60,000 nt of DNA from Antedon mediterranea (taxonomy: Eukaryota > Echinodermata > Crinoidea > Comatulida > Antedonidae). The stretch is from NCBI RefSeq assembly GCF_964355755.1, contig NC_092674.1:7881001-7941000 (forward strand). The letters run 5' to 3'. The notes below the pieces were generated by a model. It made no database searches, was not told where the DNA came from, and worked only from the letters and a program-made list of their open reading frames with translations. The translations under genes and the position numbers were made by a program. Below are positions 34,253 through 43,832 of this stretch, one piece after another (position 1 is the first letter of the stretch; every line of letters begins with the position of its first letter).

Positions 34253-34911
34253 CACCTCTCACATGCCCTCCTGAAAAAACGCGACCGAAATTACTGGAAC
34301 CCTACCCTAGTCTACTAGACCTAGATAGTAGTGATCCGTAGTACCATGGAACTATAATAAATGGTAGACGTACTAGTACTGTGTAGTATATGTTAACATG
34401 TCTGGCTCTACGAGGCCTTTTTATGCTCACAGGATGACTTTTTTGGGCGTCCCAATGTAGGCCTATGCCTATAACTAGGACAGATTTCCCATTCCTGCAG
34501 GCCTGTAGCCTATGCTCTAGTAGGGCGCCCGGGTGTACCCTGGTCGATTCACCCCTGGTCGACTCGTATCCATGCCAACTCGTACTTAACTTCCTACCCT
34601 AAACTCGTATCCAACCAAATAATTGGTTGATTTCCCGCTAGACTAGTAGTAGGCCTAGCCTAGCTACAATATTCATTATGCCCTGCTAAAAAGGTAGGAG
34701 CTACTAGACTAATTACGTAATTCGTATAATAATGTAATATAGTGTTGCGTTGTTGAGGTACTAATGAAGACTCTGACTCGCTTGACTGTCGTAACACATA
34801 TATTGTTTATTCAGTATAATACTTCAGTACAATATACAACTTGTTTACTTACTTGTTTACTTGTTTCCGGAGCTCAGCAATGCTGGGTCCGGAGTCGAAG
34901 CTAGGCTATGC

Positions 34912-35220
34912 CTATAAGCCCCTCTTGATAATTACATCAACTCTTGAATATGGCGCAAATTTAAGAGGGTGGTTGGACCATGCCCGTTCAAGACCGGACT
35001 TAAATTGATTGGTTGATCTTGAAGCTACTACATCCTCCGATAACGAATTCCATAATATAATAGCTTTTCGACCAAATGAGTCCCTCATCCAATTTGTGCG
35101 TGAGAACTTAAATTTTAATTTAAAAGAATGACCACGTGTTCTAACATCTTCATCACGCTCAAAAAAAGAATCAGCAGAAATACTATCCACTCCATGTAAA
35201 ATTTTAAAAATCTGTATCAA
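34912..35220 (-). pseudogene. LINE ORF2, C-terminal end after a frameshift
   Basis: 102 codons with the typical LINE C-terminal words (IQIFKILHGVD, ILWNSLSEDVV, FKSGLERAW). It continues ORF2 after one frame change, so this copy is probably dead for retrotransposition. Confidence 0.85.
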
Positions 35221-37700
35221 ATGTATCTGTATGCGAGAGTAGGTAGGTTGAGAATTTTCAGCCTTTCTGAATAAGGTAAATGACGAATGGAAAAAATAAG
35301 CTTGGTGGCACGTTCTTGGACTTTTTCCAATAGGTCTTCCTCCTTACAATGTAGCGAGTTAAAAACAACGTTGCAGTATTCCAAGGTCGGACGAATAATA
35401 GCTTTATATAAACGAAGAAACCCATCCATATTTAAAAACTTGAAAGCTCGATATACCATGCCCAACTTCCGATTTGCTCTCATTGCTACATCTGCCACAT
35501 GTACATTAAAAACAAGTTTAGAGTCAATAGTAACACCGAGGTCTTTTTCATGATCAACTTCATTCAATAAGAAACCACGCATGGCATACAGATGTTTGTT
35601 GTTTTTCTTCCCAAAGTGCATTACTTTGCACTTACCCTCGTTAAAAGGTAATTGCCATTTGTCAGACCAGTCACATGCTTTCTCTAAATCTTCTTGTAGA
35701 ACTTGAGCATCATTCACAGTGTTAACTACTCTATACAATTTAGTATCATCTGCAAACATGCGTACAGAGGAAGAAATAACAGAAGATAAATCATTTATAA
35801 ACATAATGAAAAGAACAGGTCCAACGACGCTTCCTTGCGGGATACCACTACGAACATCAGCCCAATCTGAAACACATCCATTGACACTAACCCGTTGTTG
35901 TCTATCGTTAAGAAATTCTTGAAACCAGTTTAGAAGTTTACCTCTAATACCCAATGCACTCATTTTCAGAAGGAGTCTATGATGAGGCACACTATCGAAA
36001 GCCTTCTTGTAGTCAAGGTAGATACAATCAAAACAATCCTGATTATCAAAATAAGAAAACCAGTTTTCAAGAACATCAAGTAATTGTAAAGCACAGGAAC
36101 GACCTTGCCGGAAACCAAATTGCTCATAACAAATAAGTGAGTGATGTTCAAGAAAGTCCAATAATTCCTTCCTGATAATTCTCTCCATAATTTTACCAAC
36201 TACCGAAGTTAAACTCACAGGTCTATAGTTGCTTGGGTCAGACTTCACTCCTTTTTTAAAAATCGGTACCACTGTAGCCCGTTTCCAACTATTAGGGACG
36301 GCTCCTTCTTGAAACAATTTCGTAAAAATAATATGGAGGGGATAGCAAATGATATCCTTTAGTTCGACTAAGATGCGTGGGTGAATACCATCAGGTCCAG
36401 CTGTTTTAGTAATATTCAACGTTGATAAAATATTTAAGATTTCGTCACAAGGAAAGTCAACTTGAGATAAAAAATCCTCTGAAATGTCATCAATAGCCGG
36501 TACATTCGAAAAATTTTCATCGACAAATACACTACTAAAAAACGTGTTTAGCAACTCAGCCTTATCCTTGTCATCAGACACATGCCTTCCATTACTATCA
36601 GTTAAGTTGGGTATACCAGACTTTATATTGATCTGAGAACTGAGATACCTCCTAAAAGACTTTTCATTAGATTTGATCTCAATTGCTATTTTATTTTCGA
36701 AGTCAGATTTACTACATCGAATCAGATCTACTGTTTGATTTCTTACTTGGACAAACTTTGACCATTTTGCTGACACACATACTTTTTGTTTTCTCTTGGC
36801 CTTTACATACTGTTTCCAACATTTATTCTTTTTGGCAATCTGCTTTTCAATTTTTTTGTTCATCCAAAGAGGTTTTCTTCCGTGGCAAACCTTCCTCATC
36901 GGGATACACTCATCAATATTCTTCGCAAGAATATGCTCGAATTCGTCCCACGATTGAATACCTGATTTGTCATTGAAAACCACATCCCAATCTACCAAAC
37001 CAATTTTCTCGCGCAGCAAATCATAGTTACCATGCCTGTAACTTCGAATATTTGTTTCAATTCTGTCATCTCTTACAAGATCCAATGAAAATTGTAACAC
37101 CATATGGTCGCTTTTACCCAGTGGTGGAGACTGCATAATGCCATTTATAGTATTCTCTTTGTCTGTAAAAACCAGATCCAAAACATTGGGTGTTTCGCCT
37201 TCTCTGTATCTAGTAGGTTCCATAACGTGTTGAATTAAAAATAGATCGTTGATGGTGTCAAAGAAACTTCTGCTGGAATCTCCATCTTCCGAAGACACAC
37301 AATTTAATTCCCAGTTAATACTTTTATAGTTAAAATCGCCGACAACGATTAAATCAGAAAAAGATAATTTATATACTTCACGGAACAATGAGTTCAGCTT
37401 GATATTATTATCCATACTACAAGTCGGGCTACGGTAAACACAACCTAATAAAAGATCCGTTTTTACTTCTTTTACTCTAACCCAAACTGACTCTACAAAC
37501 TTATTCTTCTTAAAGAAAATTTGAGAAACTGAAATTCCATTTCTGACATAAATTAAAACACCACGACCAGAAGTAAAATCCTCATTCGAAAAAAATGCTT
37601 GGTAACCTTGGACACGAAATTCATTTATCAGTGGCGGGTACAAACAATGCTTTGGTAAAATCTCTGTCAATGCAATAAAATCAACTTTTTCTGAAACCAA
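35217..37700 (-). CDS. LINE ORF2: endonuclease and reverse transcriptase
   Basis: 827 codons are open here, and the same frame extends upstream to about 37845 (NFWYSNCDG...), overlapping the end of ORF1. No ATG marks the start, so it may be reached by re-initiation or frameshift. Apurinic-type endonuclease residues 1-215 include LTEI, GDFN near 122 and SDH near 197. Reverse transcriptase is about 420-700 with FRQGRS, GIPQGSVVGP and the catalytic FADD near 650. A C-terminal region follows. The frame breaks at about 35220-35235, and the last 100 codons continue in another register at 34912-35220. Confidence 0.92.
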   Translation of the reverse strand: MVSEKVDFIALTEILPKHCLYPPLINEFRVQGYQAFFSNEDFTSGRGVLIYVRNGISVSQIFFKKNKFVESVWVRVKEVKTDLLLGCVYRSPTCSMDNNIKLNSLFREVYKLSFSDLIVVGDFNYKSINWELNCVSSEDGDSSRSFFDTINDLFLIQHVMEPTRYREGETPNVLDLVFTDKENTINGIMQSPPLGKSDHMVLQFSLDLVRDDRIETNIRSYRHGNYDLLREKIGLVDWDVVFNDKSGIQSWDEFEHILAKNIDECIPMRKVCHGRKPLWMNKKIEKQIAKKNKCWKQYVKAKRKQKVCVSAKWSKFVQVRNQTVDLIRCSKSDFENKIAIEIKSNEKSFRRYLSSQINIKSGIPNLTDSNGRHVSDDKDKAELLNTFFSSVFVDENFSNVPAIDDISEDFLSQVDFPCDEILNILSTLNITKTAGPDGIHPRILVELKDIICYPLHIIFTKLFQEGAVPNSWKRATVVPIFKKGVKSDPSNYRPVSLTSVVGKIMERIIRKELLDFLEHHSLICYEQFGFRQGRSCALQLLDVLENWFSYFDNQDCFDCIYLDYKKAFDSVPHHRLLLKMSALGIRGKLLNWFQEFLNDRQQRVSVNGCVSDWADVRSGIPQGSVVGPVLFIMFINDLSSVISSSVRMFADDTKLYRVVNTVNDAQVLQEDLEKACDWSDKWQLPFNEGKCKVMHFGKKNNKHLYAMRGFLLNEVDHEKDLGVTIDSKLVFNVHVADVAMRANRKLGMVYRAFKFLNMDGFLRLYKAIIRPTLEYCNVVFNSLHCKEEDLLEKVQERATKLIFSIRHLPYSERLKILNLPTLAYRYI

Positions 37701-37821
37701 ACGGGAAAGTAACTCTGACTTCTTATTTAGAAAACCATCACAATTTGAGTACCAAAAGTTAAATTTCTGATTGGAAAACGTACTTTCTTTTAAATTAGAG
37801 AACTTTCTGTTTTTATTTTCT

Positions 37822-38676
37822 TTATTGGGAACGAAAAAGCTTCACAATCTTCCCACTTCGGATAACTATGTCTTTCTCACCTGCATCTAATCGCGTTTTT
37901 AATTCACCTTTTAACTTAGTGAATGCTTCTCTTTCTTTCATGGTTCTATCATTACTAACAGCAAAACCCTTTTGAATTGCTAGAGAAAAAACTTGACGTT
38001 TAATAGACTCCTTTCTGAAAACTAATTTCAAAGGCCTCTTAATATCCTTCTCAGCTTTTCCAACACGATAGATAACTTTCATTTCGGCGTCGATATCAAC
38101 TGAACCGTTAAAAAAAGAACGGATAACAGATAAGTCATGTTGTTTGCGGATCATGGGATCACTACTTGTATTTTCCTCAATATTATATAACATTAGGTTA
38201 CACCTTCTTCTTTCCTTCTCAGCTTCATCTTCAAATCTCTCATTTATTGCTGTTAACAAATCAATCTTATCAGTTGAATCCTTAGCCTTGAGATCAGCAA
38301 TATCACTTGAATTTCGTGTGATAGTATCATCTATACGTTTTATGTCTTTCAGAATATTTTCTTGTGTTTTACCGATCGTCGACAACGCTTTCAAAAAACC
38401 ACAAGCCGACTTATTACAGGTACGACAATACCAATGAAGGCCCTGTTCACCAGATGAAATAACATCAAATAAAGACTTTCCTACGTCTTGACATGAACAA
38501 TGAAAACAAAACCCACACATGCCACACGTTACTGATTGATTGTCAACAGCTTTACTACAACTACCACATAGGCCTAGATGAGGTATCGAATCATCCCCCG
38601 CTGGGGTTAACGCCGACCTAAGCTTACGAGCTGTCTTAGGCCTACCACCACCTCCAATATAGCCTCCACTAGCCAT
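37822..38676 (-). CDS. LINE ORF1 protein with PHD-type zinc finger
   Basis: 284 codons from ATG at 38676. Residues about 36-90 hold a PHD-like C4HC3 finger (CGSC, CGMC, HCSC, WYCRTC). A helical stretch of about 50 residues follows (KTQENILKDIKRIDDTI...), likely coiled coil. From about 155 there is an RRM-like segment (RRRCNLMLYNIEEN ... RPLKLVF) and a basic C-terminus. PHD-containing ORF1 proteins are known in CR1-group LINEs. The likely role is RNA binding and chromatin targeting, inferred from the family. Confidence 0.88.
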   Translation of the reverse strand: MASGGYIGGGGRPKTARKLRSALTPAGDDSIPHLGLCGSCSKAVDNQSVTCGMCGFCFHCSCQDVGKSLFDVISSGEQGLHWYCRTCNKSACGFLKALSTIGKTQENILKDIKRIDDTITRNSSDIADLKAKDSTDKIDLLTAINERFEDEAEKERRRCNLMLYNIEENTSSDPMIRKQHDLSVIRSFFNGSVDIDAEMKVIYRVGKAEKDIKRPLKLVFRKESIKRQVFSLAIQKGFAVSNDRTMKEREAFTKLKGELKTRLDAGEKDIVIRSGKIVKLFRSQ

Positions 38677-40276
38677 CCTTAAAAATCACAACAATCCTTG
38701 AACAAAAAAGCTTGTTTTCAATGAATCCGTCAAGCAATAATACTAAAGAGCAAATAGCGTTATGTTTTTTAAATACTTGCGATCGAAAAGTGTAAAAATT
38801 ATGATAGTAAAAAGATCTCCAGACTACGAAATCACAAACACGACCAACCACCGCTAGTGCGCCCTCTATAAGTATAGATAAGGAACGGAGGATCAATGAT
38901 GCTGTCGGTTAGGTGTGAAGTGTGTAGGTCTGCTTCTGAAGAAGTGGCTGTGAGGTGTGTAGGTCTGCTTCTGAAGAAGTGGCTGTGAGGTGTGTGCTCC
39001 GTGAAGTGGCTGTAAGGTGTGTGCTCCGTGAGGTGGCTGTAAGGTGTAGATGTTCTTCTGAAGAAGTGGCTGTGAGGTGTGTCTGGGCCCTTCTGAAACT
39101 TGGGAGTATATTGGCCCTCGGTTCATTTGCATATGTCACTACGTAATCTGTGAGGGTAACGATTGGTCCTAAGTTGATCCAGGGGTGTTTAAGTGGGAAT
39201 GATTGATCTTATCTTGGGAGGTTACAATGATGAATTGGCCCTGTCGAATCTCTGCTTAAAACTGTCAATATCTAATTGTTTTACGATGGGAACAGTCACA
39301 AAATTAAGCTAAGTGTTTTCTTTAGGGATTCTATTATAAACTAAATGGTCATTAAAACATCTGGACAAACTCTCCTCTGGACTTTCTGGGTCAAGTTTGT
39401 GAACCTATTTGAATTCCGATACAAAGGTCAATTTCTTAAATATAAAAGTATATCGTTATATTACATCCCTCTGTTTCCCTTTTTTTTGTAATCTATTTTA
39501 AATATAAAAATGGTTATAATAGTGGCATGCAAAATTAAAGTTATATAAAAGAAAAAAAAACATTATTATACATATATGCAAAATTGAGTTAGCCAATATC
39601 AAATCAAACATAAATCAGTTAAAAAATAAAATTACAAAACTTAAAAATAGTATGTTACATTGAACATACATCAAATCGTGCGACAACTCATCGCGTTCTA
39701 ATGGCCTTCAAACATAAATCAATCAAATCAAAACATAAAACTCAAGAAACTGTGGCTGATTAGCCTAAAATCAAATATCAAACTCATTCACTTTAAAACT
39801 TTAAAAGAAACAAATGTGTGTGTCCCGTTGACACAAACTTATCCACAATTTATCGTTATCATCACAACTTTATCGATTTAAGCATTTATATTCACAGGTA
39901 ATACGATTTCAATCAATCGACAAATTCGACTTTTGTACTCAATGTCAAAAAAAATTACACTTAAAAGTACTAAGAAAATCTCCTGTTTTTGTATATCAAT
40001 TAAGTAATGCTTGAGATTAACGACTCAAGGGTTAAACAAAATATTTGTTACAAAATGCTTGTCGTTCTTTTCAATATCTCAATATATCGATCATCAAAAT
40101 TCAAAATTAATCTTTATAAAAAAAACTCGTTACAAATCAATACTTAAACATAAATTCAATTCTCTTTTAACTGTAATCACATCATTACTAAACAAATCTC
40201 ATCAAATACGTAGACTATGCTATCATTAATTTAGCAAATGTCGTGATTTAAAAATAACCTTGCAAAAAAAATTAAA

Positions 40277-40696
40277 TCAGTAACTTGTTGCATTATACAA
40301 ACGTTTTATGAAACGTTTTGGCGATCCACTTATCGGTATCTGTTTATCATTAATGATCTCTTTAATCAATTTATCTGTATCGTTATATCTGTCAATATTC
40401 CACCAAAATTTGCGATCATTAGATTCGTGTTTTGTTTTATCGGTGTTGCTTTTGGCTGAAGTCGGTTTAGAATATGAAACTAAAACTTGGAAATGTCCTG
40501 CTTTAAATCTACCTCGGTTTAATGTCATATTTGAATCGTTAGGTGCTGTCATAATTAGATTAGTTTGTTCCTTAATTTGTTCTTCTTTCATTTGGAATGG
40601 GGCTGCTAATCCCATGTTATTCTCTACACAGTCAAAGTAAGGTTGCAAGTTAAGGGGTTCTACTTTAGTTGGATGTGTAAGGGTATCTGATTGCAA
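40277..40696 (-). pseudogene. Small ORF of the non-autonomous LTR element, copy 1
   Basis: 139 codons homologous to the C-terminal part of the frame at 45120-45653. A stop codon just upstream (near 40729) breaks the longer frame that copy 2 has. There are about six amino-acid differences between the copies in this stretch. No family recognised. Confidence 0.6.
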
Positions 40697-42742
40697 TTGG
40701 GCAGGTGTCCTATCATGTTCGTCGATAAATTAAACATTGTTTTCGTCATTTACTACGTTAACGGTGTTCTGAATTTTCTCATTATTATCGGCGGGTTTAT
40801 TCAACAATTATTTTAACAATTTAAAAAACAATTTTAGTGTGTATATATGTAAACTCTCACTTTTTCAATCAAGGTTACAAATCAAAAATCAAAATGGTTT
40901 TGACTTACCCCAAATGCTTCGGATCCAATTAAAAATGAATTAAAGGAATGCAAAAAGTGTTAAAAAATGTTTAAATGTTCAAACAACGAATTAAAGAAAG
41001 GTTAAAGGTGCTCATCAATGTTCAAATTTTCAAACAACGAATTAAAAAAATGCGAAAGGTGTTCATCAATGTTCAAAATGGTCAAAAAGGTAAATGTCGA
41101 AAAAAAAACGGCGTGAAGTTGAAAGTGTCCAAACGAAACAGTTCTTGTCCGCTTGCTTCTGTTTTGATTCTTTTTGGGTCTTCCTCGATTATCTTCTTTG
41201 TCTTTATCCAATGGTTATAATTTCATAAAATTTCTGCTTGTCTCGATCTCATTCAAATATAATTTCAGCTTGTCTTTTGTGTCTTCCTCGATTATCTTCT
41301 TTGTCTTTTGTGTAAAAGTAAATTTCTGGTTTTCTCCTTTCAAACAAATATGGTTATTTTTGTCTTCGTCTTCGTGTCTTGTTAAGTGTTTTTTTCTTGT
41401 TTTCTTGTTATTCTGTTTTCTCACTCTGTTCCTTATGAAATTTGGGTCTTCCACCATGTAATATAGTGTTGCGTTGTTGAGGTACTAATGAAGACTCTGA
41501 CTCGCTTGACTGTCGTAACACATATATTGTTTATTCAGTATAATACTTCAGTACAATATACAACTATAAGTATAGATAAGGAACGGAGGATCAATGATGC
41601 TGTCGGTGAGGTGTGAAGTGTGTAGGTCTGCTTCTGAAGAAGTGGCTGTGAGGTGTGTAGGTCTGCTTCTGAAGAAGTGGCTGTGAAGTGTGTGCTCCGT
41701 GAAGTGGCTGTAAGGTGTGTGCTCCGTGAGGTGGCTGTAAGGTGTAGATGTTCTTCTGAAGAAGTGGCTGTGAGGTGTGTCTGGGCCCTTCTGAAACTTG
41801 GGAGTATATTGGCCCTCGGTTCATTTGCATATGTCACTACGTAATCTGTGAGGGTAACGATTGGTCCTAAGTTGATCCAGGGGTGTTTAAGTGGGAATGA
41901 TTGATCTTATCTGGGGAGGTTACAATGATGAATTGGCCCTGTCGAATCTCTGCTTAAAACTGTCAATATCTAATTGTTTTACGATGGGAACAGTCACAAA
42001 ATTAAGCTAAGTGTTTTTCTTTAGGGATTCTATTATAAACTAAATGGTCATTAAAACATCTGGACAAACTCTCCTCTGGACTTTCTGGGTCAAGTTTGTG
42101 AACCTATTTGAATTCCGATACAAAGGTCGATTTCTTAAATATAAAAGTATATCGTTATATTACAATAATAACAATAATTGACTAGGCCTAGAAGGCCTAA
42201 AAGCGGCGGAAAACACCTATCCATGCTTGCATGGCAGTACGAAAACCTATGATTGTACATCATTGTAAATTGTCAACACACACTGTGCTACAGACAGTGT
42301 ACCGTGTGTTAAAAGTACAGCATTTAGGCCTATAGCAGACATCAACGTGTATAACTTGCTATAGTTTTACAGATAGCACATGTGGACAGTAGCAGATCAC
42401 AGTTCTACTTAACCGATGTTACGACAAAATTCGGTATAGGGCTATTTGCAACAGATAAATCATTTATCACATTGACAATGTGACATCCACTCTGTCTTGT
42501 ATGAGCGTATTTCAATCAGGTGGGTTATGAAATTAATAACATCTTTAACGTTTCAGTATTTATAAGACAGAGCATGGTGCAACCGTGCCACAAAATGATT
42601 GCTTCCGTACACCTACACTTCAACAAGAATAGTATTTGTAATACAAAGATTATTTTAATGAATACAAATTAGAACCCTGAGTAAATAGTGAACAAGATAT
42701 ATACAATTATAATAATATGCCTGTATAATTATAAAACACTAC

Positions 42743-42820
42743 CTGCGAATCCAAAATGGAATGTCAAAGACAGAGCTATAACCAGCCGGAACAAGATTAA
42801 GTCCAATTTGTGGCTTAATA
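42743..42820 (-). pseudogene. Relic of a Tie-like receptor first exon, copy E
   Basis: The minus strand reads a hydrophobic run (LILFRLVIALSLTFHFGFAG) that ends at a GTAGTG donor at the same phase and distance as the signal-peptide exons of A and C. The upstream DNA shares the words CGCTCATTT and AAACTCAATATTCG with the copy A promoter region. No ATG is found at the expected codon, and no further exons are seen. Confidence 0.6.
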
Positions 42821-42863
42821 TTCGTATTAGTGGACGCTCATTTACGTGTGTCTAAACTCAATA

Positions 42864-43828
42864 TTCGGTTAGTAAGCTGTATTATATTTAACAATGTAAA
42901 GCAATGAAATTAACCGAAATTAATAGATTAGGCCTACTCAATCTTAACAACATACCTATAAGGTACTCGATCAATAATCTATATATAAATTTACGTAAGG
43001 GCTAAATTCGGTAAATCTCGGTTTATTTCTAGAATTTTTATTCGATGGTATGTAAAGTTGGTTCGTACTTTCGGTACTGATTTTAACCAACTGATTTAGT
43101 AACCCTGTTTACTAATTAAATTAAGTTAGATAATTAGTTATTGACGATTAAAACGAATTTAGGTTCAACGATTTGCCCCAGATAGGGGTGTTTTCCGATC
43201 GTGGTATACACTGTCTAATGGATGTCCATCTTGAAAAATACCCGCCACAAAAATGCGAGGAGGCTTCGCATTTTCCTATCTCCTCCTACGATAATTGTTT
43301 TTAATAGCTGAAAACCGGTTGAACAGCTCGAGTACAGTATCATAATGTTGAAGACAGGCCGATTTTAATTAAAATACTATTTTGATAGATTTAATATACG
43401 TTTATGCAAATGTATTGATTTGAAATGAATGGAACATTCCAATCTCTGTTCCACAAGTGTCTATTCCCTCAGGTGTCGTAAAGGCAAGTACTGTATACTC
43501 ATAACAGAAATTCGATCCATTTCTTTTTCAATCTGTGCTGCAGAGGTTGGATATAGATTTTTTTTAACGGATAATGAGCTAGCGTTTTCAGTCGCCGTAT
43601 ATTATGTACAAATCTCTATTATTGCAGTTAAACCACCCACGTGACATCATCACCCTTCCCTCACTGGCATGAGTAGCGTTGTAAAGCAAGTAGAGGATAG
43701 GCCTACGGTGCATCACATGCCCTAAACACAGAACAACTTTGGTGAGTAGGGTTAGGAACCAACTTAAGTATGAATTGGCTCTAAGAAACAATTGAAACCC
43801 ATTAGGCCTACTAATTAAGTTGAGTTAG
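42864..43828. other. Intergenic, with a partly repeated segment
   Basis: About 43085-43200 (ATTAAGTTAGATAATTAG, ... GATAGGGGTGTTTTCC) recurs around the LTR insertion at 43805-43832 and 47208-47270, so a segment was duplicated before that insertion. No gene seen. Confidence 0.5.
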
Positions 43829-43832
43829 ATAA

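Larger units (their letters stand above)
34841..38866 (-). mobile_element. CR1-like non-LTR retrotransposon (LINE)
   Basis: Inserted in the left LTR of the small LTR element between CAAC and TATAAG; the other LTR (41457-42164) shows the unbroken sequence. The minus-sense 5' end is GAGGGCGCACTAGCGGTGG and the 3' end is a run of AAGTAAAC-like units, as in CR1-type elements that lack a poly-A tail. No clear target duplication. It carries ORF1 and an endonuclease-RT ORF2 with a late frameshift. About 4.0 kb, apparently full length. Confidence 0.93.
34733..42164 (-). mobile_element. Small non-autonomous LTR retrotransposon, copy 1, split by a LINE
   Basis: Right LTR 41457-42164; left LTR 34733-34840 continued at 38867-39465 after the LINE. 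Ends TGTAATATAG ... TTATATTACA, target duplication ATAA (34729-34732 and 42165-42168). In minus sense a primer site TGGTGGAAGACCC lies directly after the 5' LTR, and a long purine tract AAAAAAAAGGGAAACAGAGG precedes the 3' LTR. The interior (39466-41456) has only one small frame (40277-40696) and no pol. The LTR holds 33-bp-scale tandem repeats of CACAGCCACTTCTTCAGAAG type, which create meaningless open frames on both strands. Confidence 0.95.
29998..42396. repeat. Giant palindrome, right arm (with nested insertions)
   Basis: Partner of 16045-29811. Uninterrupted from 29998 to 34732, then split by an LTR element holding a LINE (34733-42164), and resumed at 42165-42396 after a 4-bp duplication ATAA. 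Without insertions it is about 5 kb. The uninterrupted block is the best reference for the ancestral arm. Confidence 0.93.

Noticed and set aside
38893-39146. Threonine/serine/histidine-rich open frames in the LTRs (also 41535-41844, 44160-44348, 46872-47075)
   Set aside because: They are translations of the tandem repeats in the LTR, open on both strands at once, and differ between copies.
16045-42396. Polinton/Maverick or other large DNA virus-like element
   Set aside because: The arms hold no DNA polymerase B, integrase, ATPase or capsid frame; the only large frames belong to the nested retroelements.
16045-42396. Palindrome as an assembly fold-back artefact
   Set aside because: Arms are diverged and carry different insertions with proper target duplications; an artefact would give near-identical arms. 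Long reads would settle it.
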